A stretch of DNA of 64,000 bases from Flagellimonas ochracea (lineage in GTDB: Bacteria > Bacteroidota > Bacteroidia > Flavobacteriales > Flavobacteriaceae), in NCBI RefSeq assembly GCF_009903685.1, contig NZ_JAAABI010000001.1, positions 372,001 through 436,000 of the forward strand, in the 5' to 3' direction. Numbering within the stretch: position 1 is the stretch's first letter; the number at the start of each line of letters is the position of its first letter. Under the pieces are notes generated by a model. It had not been told where the DNA came from and did no database searches. It saw only the letters and a list, made by a program, of their open reading frames with translations. Positions 8,466 through 16,146 of the stretch are shown here, piece by piece. The position numbers were made by a program, and so were the translations under genes.

Positions 8466-8591
8466 CTAAGCCCAAATCATGGCCTGTTCTATAAGCACAA
8501 TCCGAACCTCATATTGTTTCTTGCCATTTTTGGAATAAATCACATATGAGTTGATCCAAAGCAGCCATCTATCAATCACCGAGGTATTCAT
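8466..8591 (-). other. Possible small gene or gene fragment in the purB-flanking island
   Basis: On the minus strand an ATG at 8591 opens 41 codons ending at TAG (8466-8468). The product contains VIYSKNGKKQYEVRIVLIEQ, which has the look of a genuine beta-strand segment rather than random sequence. There is no family recognition and no clear start signal, so it may be the tail of a decayed gene. The remaining bases between 8353 and 8640 show nothing else. Confidence 0.2.
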
Positions 8592-8640
8592 TCCATGCTT
8601 GTCCCGCACTTCACACTACTTTCGGAATCAAAAAAAACAT

Positions 8641-9984
8641 CTAAACCCCCGTATAATTCGCTGGGGTAATTTGTTTCAGTTCATCTTTGATCGCATCAGA
8701 AATCGAAAGGGTCTCAATAAAATCTGCAATGGACTTTTGCGTAATTTTTTCATTGGTACGGGTCAAGCCCTTTAGGGCTTCATACGGGTTGGGATATCCT
8801 TCTCGGCGAAGAATGGTCTGGATGGCCTCGGCCACCACTGCCCAGTTATCTTCCAGGTCTTGTTCAAATTTTTGTTGGTTCAAAACCAATTTGTTCAACC
8901 CTTTCAGCGTGGACTGAAATCCAACCAAAGTGTGCGCAAATGGCACTCCCACGTTTCTAAGCACAGTACTGTCCGTTAAATCACGTTGCAGTCTTGAAAT
9001 AGGTAGTTTTGCCGAAAGATGTTCAAAAAGGGCATTGGCAAGCCCTAAATTCCCTTCGGAGTTTTCAAAATCGATGGGGTTTACTTTATGTGGCATGGCC
9101 GATGAACCCACTTCACCCTTTTTTATTTTCTGCTTAAAATAGTCCATTGAAATATAGGCCCATAAATCCCGGTTCAAATCGATGATGATAGTGTTGATGC
9201 GCTTTAAGCAGTCAAATAGCGCGGCCATGTGGTCGTAATGTTCTATTTGGGTGGTAGGAAAGGAATGGTGTAAACCCAGTTTTTCTTGCACAAATTGTTT
9301 TCCGAATACTTTCCAATCAATGTTTGGAAAAGCAACCTTATGCGCATTATAGTTTCCAGTGGCGCCACCAAACTTGGCCGCACTGGGTATGTCATTCAAT
9401 AAATTGAACTGTTCTTTTAAGCGCTCCACAAATACCTCAATTTCTTTTCCGAGACGGGTAGGGGATGCTGGTTGACCATGTGTGCGTGCCAACATGGGGA
9501 TGCTTTCCCATTCCTTGGCCAGCGTTTTCAATTTTTCAAAGACTTCAAAATAAGTGGGGACATACACTTCGTTCATCGCCTCCTTTATGGAAAGGGGTAT
9601 GGCCGTATTGTTTATGTCCTGGGAGGTCAGTCCGAAATGGATAAATTCCTTATACTTTTCCAGGCCCAATGTATCAAAATGCCCCTTTATAAAATATTCA
9701 ACAGCCTTGACATCGTGGTTGGTGGTCTTTTCAATTTTCTTGATTTCGTTAGCATCATCCTGTGAAAAATCAATGTAGATTTTTTGAAGTTTCGAAAACT
9801 GTAAAGCATCAAAATCGGCCAATTGGGGCAATGGAATTTCACAAAGCGCTATAAAATATTCAATTTCAACCTGAATACGATATTTGATCAATGCCGCTTC
9901 GGAGAAATAATGCTGAAGGCCTTCCGTTTTGTTTCTATATCGACCATCAATAGGAGAGATGGCATTAAGTGGGTTCAAAGACAT
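8641..9984 (-). CDS. purB: Adenylosuccinate lyase
   Basis: The 447-residue enzyme splits adenylosuccinate to AMP and fumarate, and SAICAR to AICAR, in purine synthesis. The fumarase/aspartase superfamily signature is intact as SSAMPHKVNPIDFENSEGN, and the N-terminus (LNAISPIDGRYRNKT) and the THGQPASPTRLGKE segment match the PurB family. The length is normal. On the minus strand it follows a 190-residue conserved protein with a 46-base gap. A hairpin overlapping the last codons probably ends transcription. A diverged duplicate of its final 35 codons lies 1.2 kb further on at 7427-7537. Confidence 0.97.
   Translation of the reverse strand: MSLNPLNAISPIDGRYRNKTEGLQHYFSEAALIKYRIQVEIEYFIALCEIPLPQLADFDALQFSKLQKIYIDFSQDDANEIKKIEKTTNHDVKAVEYFIKGHFDTLGLEKYKEFIHFGLTSQDINNTAIPLSIKEAMNEVYVPTYFEVFEKLKTLAKEWESIPMLARTHGQPASPTRLGKEIEVFVERLKEQFNLLNDIPSAAKFGGATGNYNAHKVAFPNIDWKVFGKQFVQEKLGLHHSFPTTQIEHYDHMAALFDCLKRINTIIIDLNRDLWAYISMDYFKQKIKKGEVGSSAMPHKVNPIDFENSEGNLGLANALFEHLSAKLPISRLQRDLTDSTVLRNVGVPFAHTLVGFQSTLKGLNKLVLNQQKFEQDLEDNWAVVAEAIQTILRREGYPNPYEALKGLTRTNEKITQKSIADFIETLSISDAIKDELKQITPANYTGV
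8646..8666 (-). terminator. Hairpin overlapping the purB stop region
   Basis: Read on the minus strand, CCCCAGCGAATTATACGGGG, built from the codons for the last residues of PurB, can fold into a short C/G stem just before the TAG, followed by a run of eight T. The duplicate at 7432-7452 keeps an even better stem (CCCCAG/CTGGGG) with five T after it. The gene end thus probably doubles as an intrinsic terminator. Confidence 0.5.
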
Positions 9985-10030
9985 TTCATCAAGTTTTTGA
10001 AAGCTCCAAAGATACTTAAACTCGCAGAGT

Positions 10031-10603
10031 TTAGTGCTCTAATAGCACAAGCATGTCCAAGGTTTTTTTTGCTCGGTTTTTATATCCGGCGGTACCAGAG
10101 CCTATAGTATTTTCCAAAACAAGCTTTAATTCAGGATGGACCCAATCAAATTTGAAACCCAAATAATATAGGCTCGTCATGGAAAATACTTTAGGAGCAA
10201 CATTTATGGGGCTTATTAACCAATCGAAACAGGCAGTCAATATTTTTTCCAAATGGCCATCCGAGACATGTTTATGGAAGAAAGCATCCTTTTTTTTGAA
10301 ATAAGTGACACATACCATTTCACACACATGGGCCATGGGCCTAATGCATGAATCGGTTTGCAATTGTGCTAGACCTTCTGTGAAATCATCCATAAAGGGA
10401 ATAAGATAAACCAACTTTTTTCGCATCAGATGGTCAAAAGTCCAACTTGCGTTAAAGTCTCCTTCCTTATCTTCTCGCAAAACTTCCTGAAAGAGCCTTT
10501 TAGTGAGCGAGGGCTCCTGTTCCAGTTCAGTGACCAATCGTTCAATTTTTGCTTTGGAAAGCCGCCCAGAATTTAATGTGCTATGCAGTTGCGCTTCAGT
10601 CAA
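10031..10603 (-). CDS. Conserved purB-adjacent protein, HEAT-repeat-like
   Basis: The 190-residue product has no signal or membrane segment. It is predicted mostly helical, with repeated hydrophobic helix pairs (for instance SWTFDHLMRKKLVYLIPFMD and ILTACFDWLISPINVAPKVF), like HEAT or armadillo folds. Similar proteins occur beside purB in Flavobacteriaceae and are sometimes mislabelled as adenylosuccinate lyase because of that position; it has none of the lyase motifs. It lies directly upstream of purB and is probably co-transcribed. The function is unknown; a scaffold or PurB-associated role is only a guess. Confidence 0.65.
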   Translation of the reverse strand: MTEAQLHSTLNSGRLSKAKIERLVTELEQEPSLTKRLFQEVLREDKEGDFNASWTFDHLMRKKLVYLIPFMDDFTEGLAQLQTDSCIRPMAHVCEMVCVTYFKKKDAFFHKHVSDGHLEKILTACFDWLISPINVAPKVFSMTSLYYLGFKFDWVHPELKLVLENTIGSGTAGYKNRAKKTLDMLVLLEH

Positions 10604-10632
10604 AAAAATCTATTTTTACAGAAATAGTGACG

Positions 10633-11106
10633 ATGAAATTAGCAAAAAAAATAGCAATAGTGTTGTTGGTCATTTTTGTTGGCATGCAATTTTACAGACC
10701 CGATAAAAATGTGGCCAACGGCGATTATGTAACTGCCTTTGAAAGCGAAACCCAACCTGGTCCAGAGGCACAAAAGATATTGAAAACAACCTGTTATGAC
10801 TGCCATAGTGATAACACAAACTATCCTTGGTACAACAACATCGCCCCAATTTCATATTGGTTGGATGATCACATCGAAGAAGGTAAGGAGCATTTGGATT
10901 TTTCGGATTGGGGCAATTATTCCGTTAAAAAGAAGGATCACAAATTGGAAGAGCTTGTTGAAGAGGTTGAGGAAGGAGAAATGCCGCTAAAAGAGTACAC
11001 TTGGACCCACAAAGAGGCGCGTTTGACCGAAGCTCAGAAAAAGGCATTGATGGACTGGGCCATGGAAGCTAGATCAATGTATCAAACAACTGGTTCACTA
11101 GAGTAG
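10633..11106 (+). CDS. Haem-binding domain protein, membrane-anchored, CxxCH
   Basis: The 157-residue protein starts with a hydrophobic anchor (residues 7-19), then contains CYDCHSDNTNYPWY, a c-type haem attachment motif CxxCH at residues 54-58, and ends in an acidic helical region. This is the pattern of the small Bacteroidota haem-binding domain family, expected in the periplasm; its redox partner is unknown. I chose the ATG at 10633 because an upstream in-frame start at 10549 would overlap the divergent gene and place non-signal sequence before the anchor. Its 3' end overlaps the convergent sirtuin gene by 38 bases. Confidence 0.8.
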   Translation: MKLAKKIAIVLLVIFVGMQFYRPDKNVANGDYVTAFESETQPGPEAQKILKTTCYDCHSDNTNYPWYNNIAPISYWLDDHIEEGKEHLDFSDWGNYSVKKKDHKLEELVEEVEEGEMPLKEYTWTHKEARLTEAQKKALMDWAMEARSMYQTTGSLE

Positions 11107-11770
11107 GGACCCCGTCCACGGCTGTTTTTGGAATTACGGTCAAATTGCCAAAATCTGAAGAGCGGATATTGGGCTTGGGATCCACAAAATAAATAGGTGT
11201 TCTGGATGACACATGGTGAATCAACCCCGCTGCTGGGTAAACCTGCATGGAAGTACCTATGATCATCAGCATATCGGCCTGTTGGGTTATCTGTGCTGCA
11301 ACGTCCATCATAGGCACCATTTCCCCGAACCAAACAATATGCGGCCGTAATTGATGCCCCCTATCGTCCAAATCGCCCAGTACCAAGTCTTTTTTCCATT
11401 CCAAAACATGGTTTTCGTTGACGGTACTACGCGCTTTGAACAATTCGCCATGCAAATGGACCACATGTGAACTTCCCGCCTGCTCATGGAGGTTATCTAC
11501 ATTTTGGGTCACTATACTTACATCAAAATGATTTTCCAAGGTAACCAAGGCATGATGACCAGCATTTGGCGAAACTTCCAGCAACTGTCTTCTCCTTTGG
11601 TTGTAAAATTCCAGTACTAGTTCAGGGTTTCGGCTAAAGCCTTGTGGCGAGGCCACTTGCATTACATCATGTCCCTCCCAAAGTCCATTGGAGTCCCTAA
11701 AAGTTTTTAAACCGCTTTCAGCACTCATGCCTGCGCCTGTTAAAACGACTATTTTTTGTTTCCTTCCCAT
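11069..11770 (-). CDS. cobB: NAD-dependent protein deacylase, sirtuin (CobB type)
   Basis: The 233-residue protein has the sirtuin NAD-binding GAGMSAESG (12-20), the TQNVDNLHEQAG segment and the catalytic His107 in HLHGEL. Tyr56 and Arg59 in FYNQRRR match the Tyr-x-x-Arg pair that recognises succinyl- or malonyl-lysine in class III sirtuins such as E. coli CobB, so desuccinylase as well as deacetylase activity is likely. The region between HGEL and LRPHIVWFGE normally holds a four-cysteine zinc site; here it contains no cysteine, and I find none in the whole protein. It is cytosolic and convergent with the haem-binding gene. Confidence 0.92.
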   Translation of the reverse strand: MGRKQKIVVLTGAGMSAESGLKTFRDSNGLWEGHDVMQVASPQGFSRNPELVLEFYNQRRRQLLEVSPNAGHHALVTLENHFDVSIVTQNVDNLHEQAGSSHVVHLHGELFKARSTVNENHVLEWKKDLVLGDLDDRGHQLRPHIVWFGEMVPMMDVAAQITQQADMLMIIGTSMQVYPAAGLIHHVSSRTPIYFVDPKPNIRSSDFGNLTVIPKTAVDGVPTLVNQLFDTLI

Positions 11771-11814
11771 ACCGCATCAAAAATATAAAATTCAATTTTT
11801 GCTATCTTGTTTTT

Positions 11815-12468
11815 ATGTTTGACAATGATTTGCTCACTTATCTGGAGACTTTTGTCACTGAGGAAAGAAAACAACGTTTTCTAGACATCCTTCAAAACCG
11901 GATGAAGTATCTCACCGTGGCCATTGAAGATGTGTTTCAAATGCACAACACCAGTGCCATACTCCGAAGTTGTGATGCATTTGGAGTACAGGAACTTCAT
12001 GTGGTTGAAGACCGATTTGGAAAACGTTTGGATAAAAACATAGCGGTGGGAGCGGAACAGTGGGTGGACGTTGAACGCTACCAAAATACCCATGAATGCA
12101 TAAGCAAACTAAAGGAAAGAGGATATCAGATTATAGCCACAACGCCGCATGACGATGCCCAATTGTTGGCGGATTTCTTTCCCAAAACTCCAACAGCCTT
12201 GTTTTTTGGTACCGAAAAGGAAGGATTGAGCGAGGAAGTGATGCAAAAAGCAGATGGGTTCCTGAAAATACCCATGGTGGGCTTTTCCGAGAGCTTGAAT
12301 GTATCAGTTTCCGCAGCTATCATGCTTCAAGAAATTACCCAAAAGATTAGAAGTTCCACCGTAGAATGGCAGCTATCTGAAACGGAAATTTTTGAAAAGC
12401 GGCTTGACTGGACCAAAAAATCCATAAAAAATGCGGAAGGGATTATCAGCAGATACTTGAGCGATTGA
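11815..12468 (+). CDS. trmH: tRNA (guanosine-2'-O-)-methyltransferase, SpoU/TrmH family
   Basis: The 217-residue protein carries the SPOUT motifs HNTSAILRSCDAFG, LFFGTEKEGLSEEV and SLNVSVSAAIML, which form the SAM-binding trefoil knot. The N-terminal layout and C-terminal extension resemble TrmH, which methylates G18 in the tRNA D-loop. It could be another 2'-O-methyltransferase of the family, but overall arrangement (VFQMHNTSAI, VGAEQWVDVERYQ) favours TrmH. It is a monocistronic gene that starts 44 bases from the divergent sirtuin gene. Confidence 0.85.
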   Translation: MFDNDLLTYLETFVTEERKQRFLDILQNRMKYLTVAIEDVFQMHNTSAILRSCDAFGVQELHVVEDRFGKRLDKNIAVGAEQWVDVERYQNTHECISKLKERGYQIIATTPHDDAQLLADFFPKTPTALFFGTEKEGLSEEVMQKADGFLKIPMVGFSESLNVSVSAAIMLQEITQKIRSSTVEWQLSETEIFEKRLDWTKKSIKNAEGIISRYLSD

Positions 12469-12507
12469 AGTTTTTTGTACATTTAGTTATAACCAATTTA
12501 GAAACAA

Positions 12508-13035
12508 ATGATTACAGCACTTTACATTGTAGGAGGCATCGTATTGCTTGTGCTTATTTTAGCTATGATTGCCCCTAAAACATACCATGTTTCCCGTTCC
12601 ATTGAAATTGCAAAACCAAAAAGCGAGGTATTTGAAAACCTACGTTTTTTGAAGAATCAGGATGCATGGTCACCATGGAACAAAAAAGATCCCCACATGG
12701 AGAAGAAGTTCACAGGAACCGATGGTACGGTGGGCGCAACGAGTTATTGGAATGGAAATAAAGACGTAGGTGAAGGCGAACAGGAAATCACAAAAATTGT
12801 GGATGGTGAGCGCGTTGAATCGGAGCTACGGTTTTTGAAACCGTGGAAATCCACCTCGGATGCATACTTGGCAACCGAAGAAATTGATGCAAACATCACT
12901 AAGGTGACTTGGGGATTTTCAGGTAAGAACAAATTTCCAATGAGCATTATGATGCTCTTCATGAACATGGACAAAATGGTGGGCAAAGATTTTGAGGAAG
13001 GATTGTCCAGTTTAAAACAGACTTTGAAAAAATAG
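12508..13035 (+). CDS. SRPBCC family protein (START-like fold), membrane-anchored
   Basis: The 175-residue product has one N-terminal membrane helix (about residues 3-20) followed by an SRPBCC/polyketide-cyclase-like domain (SRSIEIAKPKSEVFENL, AWSPWNKKDPHMEKKF, then TKVTWGFSGKNKFP). Such proteins hold a hydrophobic ligand in a deep cavity; the ligand is unknown. It starts 39 bases after trmH on the same strand, so read-through is possible. Confidence 0.8.
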   Translation: MITALYIVGGIVLLVLILAMIAPKTYHVSRSIEIAKPKSEVFENLRFLKNQDAWSPWNKKDPHMEKKFTGTDGTVGATSYWNGNKDVGEGEQEITKIVDGERVESELRFLKPWKSTSDAYLATEEIDANITKVTWGFSGKNKFPMSIMMLFMNMDKMVGKDFEEGLSSLKQTLKK

Positions 13036-13062
13036 CGTCTTAGTTGTCCCTTTGAGAGCCTG

Positions 13063-13080
13063 CACTGAGCGAAGTCGAAG
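13063..13080. repeat. Flavobacterial intergenic repeat core
   Basis: The sequence CACTGAGCGAAGTCGAAG lies between two genes. This core is, to my knowledge, widely scattered in genomes of Bacteroidota as a short REP-like element; related forms occur here at 34426-34507 and inside prmC at 63519-63540. Confidence 0.5.
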
Positions 13081-13143
13081 CGGTACTTTGGGGCGTGTGC
13101 AACAAGATTTCCACTCTTGTAGGAATTATAAAATATAGTTATT

Positions 13144-13524
13144 ATGAAGGAAAATATGGTGGGCTGGTTCGAAATCCCGGTAAAGGATATGGATCGGGCC
13201 AAGAAGTTTTACGAGACCGTTTTTGAAATAAACATACAAGTCCAGGATTTTCACGGAACTCTGATGGGTTGGTTTCCTTGGGCAGAAGGAAAACCTGGAG
13301 CTGCTGGCTCCCTCATTTATCAACCCGATTGGTACAGACCCAGCAATGTAGATGGCGTTGTAATTTACTTTTCAAGCAGTGATGTTCAAAACCAACTGGA
13401 CCGTATTGAAGCCGCTGGAGGAAGAATTCTAAAACCAAAGACACAAATCAGTCCAGATATAGGGTATATGGGTCTCTTTTTAGATTCCGAAGGGAACCGG
13501 ATTGCCTTGCATTCGAGAAAATAA
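13144..13524 (+). CDS. VOC family protein (glyoxalase/bleomycin-resistance-like)
   Basis: The 126-residue protein has the paired beta-alpha-beta-beta-beta modules of the vicinal oxygen chelate superfamily: VGWFEIPVKDMDRAKKFYE opens the first, and VVIYFSSSDVQNQLDRIE with DIGYMGLFLDSEGNRIAL forms the second. Substrates vary widely in this family and none can be inferred. Its stop codon abuts the stop of the convergent alpha-amylase gene with no gap. Confidence 0.85.
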   Translation: MKENMVGWFEIPVKDMDRAKKFYETVFEINIQVQDFHGTLMGWFPWAEGKPGAAGSLIYQPDWYRPSNVDGVVIYFSSSDVQNQLDRIEAAGGRILKPKTQISPDIGYMGLFLDSEGNRIALHSRK

Positions 13525-15210
13525 TTACTCCACTAATTCCAACAAGGCGATATCAAAATCATTTTCCAAGATCACCTTGCCTTTGTTTACGGTAACCTCG
13601 GTTTCGGAATAGGTATCGTAGAGTTTGGTGCCGTCTCCAAAAAAACCTTTTACCCAAAGCGATTTTTTGCCCTTGGGCAAATCGAGTCCAATGACCACCT
13701 TATCCTTAAAGTCTCCTTGAGCATAGGTTCTGGAAAAAACGTATGGGGATTTCGCCAATCTTTTGTGCTTTCCTGCTCCAACAGCGGGGTGATTTCTTCT
13801 GAATTGTCCCAGTTTTTGCCAGTGCTTGTGAATTTTTTGTATTTCGGGCACGCTGTCCAACTCCTCCCAATTCATAAAGGAACGCAAAGTAGCATCACCC
13901 TCTGCACCTTCAATGACAAGGTTTCTTGAGGTTTCGTCACCATAGTAAACCTGCGAAGCTCCTGGAGTCAGCAACAGCACATTGGCCGCTCGGTACGGTT
14001 TTTTTCGTTCCTTGTCGAAAGGGGAACCATCATCGTGGGAGGTCAAGTAGTTCATCACACTTTTGTCTTTCAGTTTGGTATGAAGCAATCGGCTGTATTT
14101 CTTAAATATCGTTTCGTAATCTTTAAGGGCATCCGTTTTCAGCTCAAAATTGATGAGACTTTTGAACCCGTGATTGAAAAAGTCCACTTTCTTATCCCCA
14201 AAATTAAACTCTCGGCCACTCGAAATACCATAATTGTATACCTCGCCGACCATGTAGAAAGTATTGTCATCCAGAATTTGGTCCTTGTGCTTTTTCTTCC
14301 AGGTTTCAAACGCATAATCAGCTTCTTTACGAAGCTCGGCCCATGCATTTTCGTTGACATGTTTCACGGTATCCACTCGAAAACCGTCCACACCAAAATC
14401 GTTGATGTAATCCGTGAGCCATTTTATAATATAAAACCTTGGAGCCCGCGGGTATCCAGTACGCTCAAAAAATAGCTGAAGTTCGTCTAACTCTTGGCTC
14501 AGGCGGCCCTCCTTTTTCCATTTAGCCAGTAATGCATCGGGAAGTTCCACTGGTTCATCTGACTCCGTAAGAATATCGGGAAGATTATCCACCAAAGTAC
14601 AGGCTGTTGTATTCTCATAGGTGGTGAATTCGCATGTGGGATTGGTCCGCACCCAATCATCCGGCCAAACCGGATCTTTTTCGGTTACAGGTCCTGTATG
14701 GTTCAATACTACGTCCAAGAGCACGCGAATGCCTTTGGCATGTGCTGATTTCACCAATTTTTCAAGGTCTTTTCGGGTTCCAAAGTTAGGGTCAATAGCG
14801 GTCCAGTCCTTGGCCCAGTAACCATGATACCCATACGTGTTGCCGGTACCCTCATTGGTTGCCCCATGTATCTGTTCAACAACAGGGGTGAACCAAATGG
14901 CATTTATCCCTAAATCAGTGAAATATCCGTCTTCAATTTTCTGGGTGATTCCTTGGATGTCCCCACCTTCAAAACCGCGAAGGACTCCTGTCTCTTCGGT
15001 GCGTTCAAAATTGGTATTGTTCTCTGGATTTCCATTGTTGAAACGGTCGGTCAGCAGAAAATAGACGTTGGCTGCTTCCCAAACAAAGGGCACATCTTTT
15101 TTAACCTCTTTATTTTCGACTACTTGAACCTCTTTTTGTTTATTTTTCTCAGCTTGCTTGCAGCCTACGAGCAATGAAATAATGGACATGGTAGCAAGTA
15201 GTTTTTTCAT
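13525..15210 (-). CDS. GH13 alpha-amylase family lipoprotein
   Basis: The 561-residue protein has a lipoprotein signal with lipobox LLVGC (Cys17), so it is likely periplasmic or surface-exposed. The GH13 regions are all present: DVVLNHTGP (166-174), GFRVDTVKH with nucleophile Asp280, MVGEVYNYG with acid/base Glu323, and TSHDDGSP with His392-Asp393 as region IV. It should cleave or transfer alpha-glucosidic bonds in starch- or glycogen-like glucans. The C-terminal 80 residues form the usual small beta domain. No susCD pair or other amylolytic gene lies beside it, so it looks like a stand-alone enzyme. Confidence 0.92.
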   Translation of the reverse strand: MKKLLATMSIISLLVGCKQAEKNKQKEVQVVENKEVKKDVPFVWEAANVYFLLTDRFNNGNPENNTNFERTEETGVLRGFEGGDIQGITQKIEDGYFTDLGINAIWFTPVVEQIHGATNEGTGNTYGYHGYWAKDWTAIDPNFGTRKDLEKLVKSAHAKGIRVLLDVVLNHTGPVTEKDPVWPDDWVRTNPTCEFTTYENTTACTLVDNLPDILTESDEPVELPDALLAKWKKEGRLSQELDELQLFFERTGYPRAPRFYIIKWLTDYINDFGVDGFRVDTVKHVNENAWAELRKEADYAFETWKKKHKDQILDDNTFYMVGEVYNYGISSGREFNFGDKKVDFFNHGFKSLINFELKTDALKDYETIFKKYSRLLHTKLKDKSVMNYLTSHDDGSPFDKERKKPYRAANVLLLTPGASQVYYGDETSRNLVIEGAEGDATLRSFMNWEELDSVPEIQKIHKHWQKLGQFRRNHPAVGAGKHKRLAKSPYVFSRTYAQGDFKDKVVIGLDLPKGKKSLWVKGFFGDGTKLYDTYSETEVTVNKGKVILENDFDIALLELVE

Positions 15211-15294
15211 CTATTGGGATTTTGCCTAAAGCTATAAAATGAATGCGGAATTATAAAATTTATTTGTAGTGCAGGCCCCTGTTTAGATATAGGT

Positions 15295-16071
15295 TTACTT
15301 TCTGTTCAATACTTTGTATTCTTCATAACAGCTTGAAATGGCATCCAAAATTTGGAGATCGTTGGCGGTGTTGATGAACGACCTGCTGTAGTTACAGTTA
15401 TTAAGGATGTCCTCAATATCCACTTTTTCCAATTGAAGTAGTTCGGTAAGGGTTTCACGATCAAACTTCGAGGCCAATAGGTTTCGAATGTCATCATCCT
15501 CTTTCATTTGCCGCAACTTTCGCATTTGTCTGGGTTTTTTCCCAAAAAGATTGCGCAGTAGGTCTGCGGGATTAAGAATGGCACCCAATACCTTGGTCAC
15601 GGCACTGGGACTCTTACTGCCCCCTTCATAACTTGTTGGAAGCCCCGATATGCTATATTGATATGCGTTGTTGATCGGCAAGTTTTTGACATCTATCTCC
15701 AAATAACCGGTCAATTGATATGGCCTAACAATCACTTCTTCCAAGGCATAGGCGAGTTCGGTTAGCGCTATTTTGGTATCCTCGTACCGGAACATATCGT
15801 TGGTGACGCGTACCTTTTGTGACTTGAAACCCAGAAATGAGAAGTAAAGCGTGTCGTTCACGGCGGCGTCTATGGTAAAACGTCCTTTTTGATTTGAAAT
15901 GGTACCCTTAACTTTGTTAAGATTGATGATATGCACACTTTCTAAAGGGAAATCGGTTTGGGCATTGACCACAGTCGCGGTCAATTCACCCTCTACCATT
16001 GTTTCGCTTTCGTTTTGGGCAAAGCAAAGGAATGGGACAAATGAAAAAACTATAAGTAGGATCTTTCTCAT
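15295..16071 (-). CDS. Carboxypeptidase-like regulatory domain protein
   Basis: The 258-residue product has a signal peptide (MRKILLIVFSFVPFLCFAQ), then a CarboxypepD_reg-like beta-sandwich (about 28-110: GELTATVVNAQTDFPLESV, KGTISNQKGRFTI). A helical C-terminal half rich in Leu, Lys and Arg follows (KKPRQMRKLRQMKEDDD). This looks like the N-terminal part of TonB receptors without plug and barrel, a common stand-alone secreted type in Flavobacteriaceae. The role is unknown. A 75-base gap separates it from the helicase gene upstream of it on the same strand. Confidence 0.75.
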   Translation of the reverse strand: MRKILLIVFSFVPFLCFAQNESETMVEGELTATVVNAQTDFPLESVHIINLNKVKGTISNQKGRFTIDAAVNDTLYFSFLGFKSQKVRVTNDMFRYEDTKIALTELAYALEEVIVRPYQLTGYLEIDVKNLPINNAYQYSISGLPTSYEGGSKSPSAVTKVLGAILNPADLLRNLFGKKPRQMRKLRQMKEDDDIRNLLASKFDRETLTELLQLEKVDIEDILNNCNYSRSFINTANDLQILDAISSCYEEYKVLNRK

Positions 16072-16146
16072 GCAATCTTTGTAAGCATAAAAATACTAAA
16101 CAAAGAAAAATAAATAGGAGTGTATTGGCATTTAATATAGAATTAA

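Noticed and set aside
8551-8917. Plus-strand open frames across the purB 3' end.
   Set aside because: They are antisense shadows of purB, whose motifs and length are clear.
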